Shown here: positions 58,012 to 64,000 of the stretch, piece after piece
Layout of the letters: every line of letters starts with the position of its first letter
Numbering within the stretch: position 1 is the stretch's first letter
Assembly: GCA_002427815.1 (NCBI GenBank)
Contig: DIZF01000062.1
Location: forward strand, 83,696 to 147,695
Length of the DNA stretch: 64,000 nucleotides
Reading direction: 5' to 3'
Source: Ramlibacter tataouinensis
Lineage (GTDB): Bacteria > Pseudomonadota > Gammaproteobacteria > Burkholderiales > Burkholderiaceae_C
Translations under genes and position numbers: made by a program
The notes under the pieces: generated by a model
Told to the model about the DNA's origin: nothing
What the model saw: the letters and a program-made list of their open reading frames with translations, nothing else
The model's database searches: none

Positions 58012-58977
58012 TTACTTGCGGTAGGCGTCCACCAGGGCCTGGCCTTCCGGGCCGGCCTTCTCCAGCCACTCCTTGAGCATGGTGTCGCCCACCTTCTTCA
58101 TGTCGGCCTTCAGTTGCGGCGAGGGCGTGATGATGTTCATGCCGTTCTGTTTCAGCAGGTTCACCGTGCGGGTGTTCTCCGCCTTGGAAGCGGCCCAGCC
58201 GCGAGTCTCGGCTTCGGCGCCGGCCTTGAGCACCGCGGCCTGCGTCGGCTTGTCCAGGGCATCGAAAGCGGCGCGGTTCACCAGCACCGCATTCTTCGGC
58301 AACCAGGCCTGGGTGTCGTACCAGTTCTTGATGTGTTCGTAGGTCTTGGTGTCATAGCCCGTCGAGCCGGAGGACATGTACGAATCGACCACGCCGGTGG
58401 CCATGGCCTGCGACAGCTCGGCCGCCTGCACCGTCACCGGCTGGGCGCCTACCAGTTCGGCAATTCGCGCCGTCGCCGGGCTGTAAGCGCGCCACTTGAG
58501 ACCCTTCATGTCGGCCGCCGAATTGAGCGTCCGCTTGGTGTAGATCCCCTGCGGCGGCCATGCCACGGTGTACAGCAGCATCATGCCCTGCTCGGCCAAC
58601 TTCTTTTCCAGCAGCGGCTTCTGTGCCTTGTACAGCTTCATCGATTCGTCGTAGCTGTCGGCCAGGAAGGGCAGGCCGTCGGCGCCGAAGATCTGCCATT
58701 CGTTCTGGTAGTTCACCAGCAGGATCTCGCCGATCTGGGCCTGGCCCTGCTGCACCGCGCGCTTGATTTCCGGCGCTTTGAACAGCGACGCGTTGGCATG
58801 GACCGTGATCTTGAGCTTGCCGCCGGTGGCCTTGTCCACGTCTTTGGCGAACTGCACCAGGTTCTCGGTGTGGAAGTTGCTCGCGGGGTAAGCGGCGGGC
58901 AGGTCCCACTTGGTCTGGGCCATGGCCGAGACGCTCAGCGTCAGGGCGGCAGCCATCAATGCGTACTTGAGTTTCAT
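58012..58977 (-). CDS. TRAP transporter solute-binding protein (DctP type)
   Basis: 321 residues with a Sec signal (MKLKYALMAAALTLSVSAMA) and the DctP core: KLKITVHANASLFKAPEIKR, GLKWRAYSPATARIAELVGA (containing the carboxylate-binding Arg region), and ELSQAMATGVVDSYMSSG. It is unrelated in detail to the TakP-type receptors at 40.5-42.7 kb. Substrate is probably an organic acid. GGAGAG precedes the ATG. Divergent from a racemase-family gene by 17 bases. Confidence 0.92.
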   Translation of the reverse strand: MKLKYALMAAALTLSVSAMAQTKWDLPAAYPASNFHTENLVQFAKDVDKATGGKLKITVHANASLFKAPEIKRAVQQGQAQIGEILLVNYQNEWQIFGADGLPFLADSYDESMKLYKAQKPLLEKKLAEQGMMLLYTVAWPPQGIYTKRTLNSAADMKGLKWRAYSPATARIAELVGAQPVTVQAAELSQAMATGVVDSYMSSGSTGYDTKTYEHIKNWYDTQAWLPKNAVLVNRAAFDALDKPTQAAVLKAGAEAETRGWAASKAENTRTVNLLKQNGMNIITPSPQLKADMKKVGDTMLKEWLEKAGPEGQALVDAYRK

Positions 58978-58994
58978 GATCTCTCCGGGACAAT

Positions 58995-59801
58995 ATGAAA
59001 ATTGTGAGGACACAAAGCATAAATGCAATTCCCGCGCCAGCCGCCCCGGTGTTTCCCCCGGTTGGGCTGGCGGTGCCACGGCCTGCGCGAGGCAAGTGCT
59101 ATGGCGGTGAGGCTGCATTCCTCGGCATCCTGATGCTGGAGACCCGTTTTCCGCGTCCCCCGGGAGACATCGGTCACCCGGACAGCTTTCCGGTGCCGAC
59201 GCGCCGGCTGGTGGTGGGCGGCGCCACCGCGGCCAAAGTGGTTCGTGATGCGGCCGGCCTGAGCGCCGGCGGCCTGGTGGGCGACTTCATTGCCGCCGCG
59301 CGCCGGCTCGAGAGCGAAGGCGCGCTGGCCATCACCACCAGTTGCGGCTTTCTGGTGCTGTTCCAGCGCGAACTCCAGGATGCGGTGAGAGTGCCGCTGG
59401 TGACGTCGAGCCTGCTGATGCTGCCGCAACTGCTTGAGGCGCACCGCCAGATCGGCCTGCTCACGATCAGCGCGGCCGTGCTGGGGCCGGAGTACCTCGC
59501 GGCGGCGGGAGTGCCGACGGACAGGGTCGCCGATGTGATCGTCGAAGGTGTCGATCTCGCCGGCGAGTTTGCCAGCGTGGTCCTCGGCGATCGGCCGCAC
59601 ATGGACGTGGCAATGGCCGGGTCCGAGGTGGTTGCCGCGGCGCGGAGCCTGAAGCGGCGCGCACCGGCGCTGGACACCGTGGTGCTGGAGTGCACCAATC
59701 TGCCGCCTTTCGCCGGGCAGATTCGCGAGGCCACCGGCTTGCGCACGGTGTCGCTGCTGCAATGCGAGGCGCTGTTGCGGCCCTTCGGCGCCAGCCCGTG
59801 A
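58995..59801 (+). CDS. Aspartate/glutamate racemase-superfamily protein
   Basis: Up to 268 residues. The first 40 residues (PAPAAPVFPPVGLAV onward) look like non-coding or extension sequence, so the true start may be later, e.g. GTG 59073, before GEAAFLGILMLETRFPRPPG. The fold's two catalytic cysteines are present in TTSCGFL and LECTNLPP. The superfamily includes hydantoin racemase, maleate isomerase and arylmalonate decarboxylase. Divergent pairing with a TRAP receptor suggests it acts on the imported acid. Confidence 0.8.
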   Translation: MKIVRTQSINAIPAPAAPVFPPVGLAVPRPARGKCYGGEAAFLGILMLETRFPRPPGDIGHPDSFPVPTRRLVVGGATAAKVVRDAAGLSAGGLVGDFIAAARRLESEGALAITTSCGFLVLFQRELQDAVRVPLVTSSLLMLPQLLEAHRQIGLLTISAAVLGPEYLAAAGVPTDRVADVIVEGVDLAGEFASVVLGDRPHMDVAMAGSEVVAAARSLKRRAPALDTVVLECTNLPPFAGQIREATGLRTVSLLQCEALLRPFGASP

Positions 59802-59834
59802 AGCCGGGTTGCCGGCAATCGCCTCTGTGTCCGT

Positions 59835-61601
59835 TCAGGGCCGCGCCAGCGCCTGCCAGGCGCGAGCCGCCGCCAGCGCGGCCTCCATCTGCACCGTGTG
59901 CGCAAAGCGGAACGCTGCGCCGTCAACGGTTTCGTCCGGAAATTCGGTGATGAGTGTCACCGGCGCGCCGGGCCGATCGACCTCCGATTGGGTGCACGCG
60001 GTGCCGTGCAGAACCTCGAACGGCACCGGCCCCGCATGACGCTCGTACAACGCCAACTGACGTGAGTTGTACTCTGGCAGACCGGGAACCTGGGCCAGGG
60101 CGGCACTGACCTGCTCCAGCAGGGCCCGTCCCTCGGCCTGCCAGCCGGGGTGATGCCGCAGGATCAGGAAAAAGCCCTTGGGGATGGTCCACAGCTCGAA
60201 GCCGTGGGGCAGGTAGCCCGACAGAGGCCGGGTCCACTCGTGGGCCGGATAGCCGTGCAGGTTGACGTGCAGTTGCGCACCGGAAAGCGCCAGCGCCTGC
60301 GCGCGTGCGGCGCGCTCGTACAGCGGCGGCTGTTCGCGGTACTCGATGTCGTCCCCCAGCGCGCTGTAACGCGCGGCGTGGTGCATGTGATGTGCATGCT
60401 GGGCGCGCAGCTCGCGATGCAAGGCGTAGCCGTCGGGATTTTCCAGCGGCAGCAAGGCAAAGTGCGCATCGCCTTGCCGCTGAAGCGCCTGGGCCGCTCG
60501 CAGGGCGCCCACCACGCCCGATGTCTCGTTCGCATGCTGGCCGCCGCTGATGAACACGGCGGGGCCGGGTCCGGCGTGGTACAGCCCGGTCACCGGACGC
60601 TCCTGGCGGCTGAGCGCTGCGAAGCGCTTGCCTTCCAGGCCTTCCATTTCACCGGCGACGCGAGCCGGATCGGGCGCGGTATCGAGCAGCGCCAGCAATG
60701 GCTGCCCGGCAGACTGGCCCTGGTTCGGGCTCGCCACCGGATCGACCTTGAAGCTCGCAAGGCTGATTCGCAGCCGGGACGCGGCGTCGCTGGCGCGCAC
60801 GTCGGGGACGATCTGCCCCGGCTGGAGCCGGCGGTCGCCCGGTGCCCGGCCCGAGCGGCGCTGGAAGATCTCCAGCAACGAGAAATAGATGTCCTCATGC
60901 AGCGCTTCATGGCTGCTGATGCATTCATGGCCTACCGGCAGCGGCTGCTCGATACCGGGCAGGTCCACCCGGATGTCCAGCCGCTCGAAATACGGTTCGT
61001 TGAGCGGCCAGGCATGCCGCCCAACGGTGTCGATGACTTGCTCGAAGACGCGCTCGTAGTCCGTCTGTTCGGCGGCGTCGATGTCGGCGTCTGCGCTGGT
61101 CGGCCGCTGCAGCCGCAGCCAGCCGGTGGGCGACAGCAGGGTGGCGCCGGTGCAGCCCGTATGGCTGCGGTTGGGCGCGAAGACCGTGGCTTGCCGCTGG
61201 TGACCGTCCTTCCATGTCAGTGTCAGCTCGTAATTCAGCTCCTTGCCTCCTGGCAGGAACTCCAGCGCGCAATCGGGCAGCAGGCCGGCCAGCGGATAGG
61301 CCTCCAGCAGAAATCGACGCGGCGACGCCAATGGGTGGACCGGGTAGCGCACCGTGACGCCGGCCAGCTCGCTGCGGTCGATCTCTTCCAGGAAAAAGTG
61401 AACCAGGGGCTTGTAGGCGCTGCGCAGCGTCGCCTGGACACCGGCGGCGCGCAAGCGGCGTTCGGCGTCACGGCGGGCCTGCACACCTTCAAAGAGCCAG
61501 CCCTCGAACACGGCACCGCGCCATTCGGCGCGCTCGAACCGGGCCACCCAGGTGTCGAGCGTGCGCGGCAGCGTCGTTTCCAGCAGGGTGGACGTCGTCA
61601 T
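59835..61601 (-). CDS. M14-family zinc carboxypeptidase
   Basis: 588 residues starting at ATG 61601. About 330 N-terminal residues form an uncharacterised region (FERAEWRGAVFEGWLF, FLEEIDRSELAGVTVRY). The M14 domain follows: zinc motif GGQHANETSG (HxxE), NPDGYALHRE with a substrate-binding-type motif, third zinc His in LHVNLHGYPAHEW, and the catalytic Glu in VTLITEFPDET. No signal peptide, so cytoplasmic. Its start overlaps the stop of the ABC permease gene (ATGA), which strongly suggests that it trims the imported peptide. Confidence 0.85.
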   Translation of the reverse strand: MTTSTLLETTLPRTLDTWVARFERAEWRGAVFEGWLFEGVQARRDAERRLRAAGVQATLRSAYKPLVHFFLEEIDRSELAGVTVRYPVHPLASPRRFLLEAYPLAGLLPDCALEFLPGGKELNYELTLTWKDGHQRQATVFAPNRSHTGCTGATLLSPTGWLRLQRPTSADADIDAAEQTDYERVFEQVIDTVGRHAWPLNEPYFERLDIRVDLPGIEQPLPVGHECISSHEALHEDIYFSLLEIFQRRSGRAPGDRRLQPGQIVPDVRASDAASRLRISLASFKVDPVASPNQGQSAGQPLLALLDTAPDPARVAGEMEGLEGKRFAALSRQERPVTGLYHAGPGPAVFISGGQHANETSGVVGALRAAQALQRQGDAHFALLPLENPDGYALHRELRAQHAHHMHHAARYSALGDDIEYREQPPLYERAARAQALALSGAQLHVNLHGYPAHEWTRPLSGYLPHGFELWTIPKGFFLILRHHPGWQAEGRALLEQVSAALAQVPGLPEYNSRQLALYERHAGPVPFEVLHGTACTQSEVDRPGAPVTLITEFPDETVDGAAFRFAHTVQMEAALAAARAWQALARP

Positions 61602-62470
61602 CAGAGCTTGGCCGTCGGGTCGATGCGGTCGCGCAGCCAGTCGCCCAGCAGGTTCAGCCCCAGCACCGTCAGCATGATGGCCACGCCCGGGAAGACGCTG
61701 ACCCACCAGGCGGTCTGCATGTAGGTGCGGCCGTCGGCCAGCATGCCGCCCCAGCTCGGAATCAAGGGGTCGACACCCAGGCCCAGGAAGGTGAGGCTGC
61801 TCTCCAGCAGGATGTTGTTGGCCACGTTCAGCGTCATCAGGATGATCACCGGGCCGATCACGTTGGGCAGGATGTGGTGTCGCATCATGGGCAGGTCGCG
61901 CACGCCGAAGGCCCTGGCCGCCTGGACGAATTCGCGCTCGCGCACCGACAGCACCATGCCGCGCACCAGCCGGGCATATTGCACCCATTGCGCGATGATC
62001 ATGAACGCGATGATGTTGTCCAGGCCGCCGCCCAGGATGGAAATGAAGGTGAGCGCGATCAGGATGAAGGGCAGGGCGAGCTGCACATCGACGCAGCGCA
62101 TCAGGAACATGTCCCAGAAGCCCCGGTAATAGCCGGCGACCAGGCCGATCGTGATGCCCAGCAGCGAGGCGCCCAGCACCGACAGCAGTCCCACCATCAG
62201 CGAGATGCGCCCGCCCACCAGCACACGCGCCAGCACGTCGCGTCCGATCGGATCGGTACCCAGCGGATGAGCCCACTGGGCGAAGGGCGGGCTCAGGCGG
62301 GCCGCCAGGTCCATGGCCGAGCCCCGGTCCGGAAAGATCCAGACCGACAGCAGCACCAGGGCCAGCATGACGCCGGTCAATACCGCGCCGAGGATGAATT
62401 CGAGAGAGCGCCATTGCCAGCCGCGGGACGCGGCAGCGGGGGCCGGGGCAGGCAGGGCGGCGGACGGCAT
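61601..62470 (-). CDS. Peptide-type ABC transporter permease (DppC/OppC)
   Basis: 289 residues. N-terminal OppC-type segment, then HPLGTDPIGRDVLARVLVGG, and the EAA loop region EREFVQAARAFGVRDLPMMR followed by HHILPNVIGPVIILMTLNVA. Six helices. Separated from the DppB-type gene by 4 bases and overlapping the peptidase gene. No ATPase genes are in view; they may lie beyond the window or elsewhere. Confidence 0.93.
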   Translation of the reverse strand: MPSAALPAPAPAAASRGWQWRSLEFILGAVLTGVMLALVLLSVWIFPDRGSAMDLAARLSPPFAQWAHPLGTDPIGRDVLARVLVGGRISLMVGLLSVLGASLLGITIGLVAGYYRGFWDMFLMRCVDVQLALPFILIALTFISILGGGLDNIIAFMIIAQWVQYARLVRGMVLSVREREFVQAARAFGVRDLPMMRHHILPNVIGPVIILMTLNVANNILLESSLTFLGLGVDPLIPSWGGMLADGRTYMQTAWWVSVFPGVAIMLTVLGLNLLGDWLRDRIDPTAKL

Positions 62471-62474
62471 GGCG

Positions 62475-63407
62475 TTATTTGCTGCGAATGCGCGGGTCGA
62501 CCAGGCCGTATGCCATGTCGACCAGCAGGTTGACCACGACGATGATCAGGGACAGCACCGTCACGGTCCCCTGCAGCACCGGATAGTCGCGCCCGGAGAT
62601 GGCGTCGAACGCCAGCGTCCCGAGTCCGGGCCAGTTGAACACCTTTTCGACCACCACGATGCCACCGATCAGGTTGCCGAACTGCAGGCCGATGTACGTG
62701 ATCAGCGGAATGGCGCAATTGCGCAACGCATGCTTGTACAACACCACGCTGTCCTTCAATCCCTTGCTGCGCGCCACCGTGATGTATTGCGATGACAGCG
62801 TCTCCAGCATGGCGGTGCGGACCAGCCGCACGTTGGTGGCCGACAGGATGATGGCCATCGTCAGCGCCGGCATGATCAAGCTGACCGGCCCGTCCCAGCC
62901 CGAGGGCGGCAGGATCGGGAAAGTGATGGACAGCAGCAGCACCAGCATGATCGCCAGCCAGAAATTGGGAAACGACAGGCCGACCAGCGAGATGATGCGG
63001 ATGAACTGGTCGACTCCTCGCCCCTGTTTGACCGCAGCCTGGATGCCCAGTGGCACCGACACCAGCACCGACAGCAGCAGCGACACCGAAGCCAGGGCCA
63101 GGGTGGCTGGCAGCGCGTCGGCGATCAATCCGGACACCGGTGTCCCGCCCATGAAGCTGCGGCCGAAATCGCCCACCACGGCGTGCCGCACGAAGTCGGC
63201 GTACTGCACCAGGAAGGGCCGGTCCAGGCCCAGGCCCTTGCGGATGTTCTGCAGATCCTGCTCGGTGACGCTGCCCGCGCCCTGGCTGAGCATGAGGGCC
63301 GGGTCGCCCGACAACCGAACGGCGTACGAGACGAACAGCGTCACGACCAGCACGACGAAGATCGCCTGCAGGATCCGTTTGAGGATGAACCCGCTCAAGG
63401 AATGCAC
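62475..63407 (-). CDS. Peptide-type ABC transporter permease (DppB/OppB)
   Basis: 310 residues. Typical DppB start MHSLSGFILKRILQAIFVVL, then LGLDRPFLVQYADFVRHAVV, GDFGRSFMGGTPVSGLI, the EAA loop YITVARSKGLKDSVVLYKHA, and VEKVFNWPGLGTLAFDAISG. Twenty-seven bases follow the substrate-binding-protein gene, and DppC follows after 4 bases. Confidence 0.94.
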   Translation of the reverse strand: MHSLSGFILKRILQAIFVVLVVTLFVSYAVRLSGDPALMLSQGAGSVTEQDLQNIRKGLGLDRPFLVQYADFVRHAVVGDFGRSFMGGTPVSGLIADALPATLALASVSLLLSVLVSVPLGIQAAVKQGRGVDQFIRIISLVGLSFPNFWLAIMLVLLLSITFPILPPSGWDGPVSLIMPALTMAIILSATNVRLVRTAMLETLSSQYITVARSKGLKDSVVLYKHALRNCAIPLITYIGLQFGNLIGGIVVVEKVFNWPGLGTLAFDAISGRDYPVLQGTVTVLSLIIVVVNLLVDMAYGLVDPRIRSK

Positions 63408-63434
63408 ACCCCGCTGGTACTTCCCGGCGCCCGG

Positions 63435-64000
63435 TCAGTCGACGGTGGCGTCGACGAAGCGGAAGCGGCCATCGGCGGGCAAGGCCAGGTTCTTGGCGCG
63501 CTTGTTCAGGCCGTAGATGGTGTTCATGCTGTACAGGGGCATTTCCAGCGCCTGGTCGGCCACGTAGCGGGCGATCTCCTGCAGGGTCTGCTTGCGCGCG
63601 TTCTGGTCCCAGGTGTTGCGCTGGGTGTGCAGCAGGGCGTTGAGCTTGGCGTCGTCATCGAAGGGGTTCCAGCGCTGCTTGGTGTAGTACATGGCGTAAG
63701 CCGTGTTGTCGTAATCGAAGGTCCAGCCGCCCCACTGGTTCTGCCACATCTCGCCGGTCTTGCCGTTCGGGATGATGTCGTTGAGCAGCACGTTGGTCTC
63801 ATACGGCTTGAGCGACACCGTGATGCCGACCGCTTGCAGATAACCGGCTACGGCTTGCGCGACCTCGCGGAAGTTGCTGTCCGGGCCGCGGAAGTCGAGC
63901 TGGATCGCCGTGCCCGGCTTGACACCGGCCTTTTGCAGCAATGCCTTGGCCTGCGCCGGATTGAAGGGCAGGGGCTTGAGGGCCGGGTCGTTGCCGAACG
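63435..64000 (-). CDS. ABC transporter substrate-binding protein, C-terminal part (cut by window edge)
   Basis: The open frame continues through base 64000, so the N-terminus and signal peptide lie outside. The visible part is a family-5 (DppA/OppA) C-terminal lobe: NPAQAKALLQKAGVKPG, REVAQAVAGYLQAVGITVSL, WGGWTFDYDNTAYAMYY, and the terminal QEIARYVADQALEMPLYSMN. First visible gene of the SBP-DppB-DppC-carboxypeptidase operon. Confidence 0.9.
   Translation of the reverse strand, partial: FGNDPALKPLPFNPAQAKALLQKAGVKPGTAIQLDFRGPDSNFREVAQAVAGYLQAVGITVSLKPYETNVLLNDIIPNGKTGEMWQNQWGGWTFDYDNTAYAMYYTKQRWNPFDDDAKLNALLHTQRNTWDQNARKQTLQEIARYVADQALEMPLYSMNTIYGLNKRAKNLALPADGRFRFVDATVD

Overview
The window reads as a chromosomal segment of a high-GC betaproteobacterium, most likely Burkholderiales, family Comamonadaceae (Variovorax, Ramlibacter or Polaromonas type). 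The case rests on strong G/C bias at third codon positions, a BPSS1780-family membrane protein, the gene order thrB / DUF2782 / polA, many TRAP transporters, and dispersed CCCCC-AGGGGG repeats of a kind I associate with that family. I see no CRISPR array, insertion sequence, integrase or prophage. Genes are dense and mostly in short operons. The first gene (hisC) and the last (an ABC substrate-binding protein) are cut by the window edges.

Layout. 0-6 kb: hisC end, the M48 peptidase/phhB/rsgA operon, orn, and an RhlE-type RNA helicase with a long leader. 6-12 kb: Bcr-type exporter, an orphan protein, cytochrome c, a secreted DsrE-family protein, tRNA-Lys and tRNA-Ala, a kynurenine-formamidase-like esterase, and guaC. 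12-24 kb: uvrD carrying an in-frame repeat, an IclR regulator, a FecR-domain/BPSS1780 pair, thrB, DUF2782, polA, a tautomerase and a ZIP transporter. 23-34 kb: small exported proteins (DUF4142, DUF4019), DUF72, a second UvrD/Rep helicase, MazG-like NTPase, tyrosine phosphatase, acuI, hydrolase, Na+/H+ antiporter and a lipoprotein. 34-40.5 kb: sulfurtransferase, DMT transporter, Rieske oxygenase, then xseB-ispA-dxs (isoprenoid precursor supply). 40.5-45 kb: a TakP-type TRAP system with two binding-protein paralogues facing the permease genes. 45-46.7 kb: an EgtB/SUMF1-like enzyme.

The centrepiece is 46.7-56.1 kb, a tungsten module. A ModE-like regulator diverges from a tungstate ABC importer (tupBCA). 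Beyond a SHOCT protein and an AcoR-like regulator lies an operon for a tungsten-dependent aldehyde oxidoreductase of the Aromatoleum AorABC type: polyferredoxin, W-pterin subunit, FAD/NADH subunit, a MoaD-like protein and a 99-residue protein of unknown function. The same inverted repeat, CTATG-N10-CATAG, lies in the tup/regulator divergent region and upstream of the aor operon. This suggests one metal-responsive switch coupling tungstate uptake to synthesis of the tungsten enzyme.

56-64 kb: a second TRAP system (P-Q-M) divergent from an Asp/Glu-racemase-family enzyme, then a peptide-type ABC importer in one operon with an M14 metallocarboxypeptidase.

All assignments come from reading motifs and gene order by eye; no database search was run.
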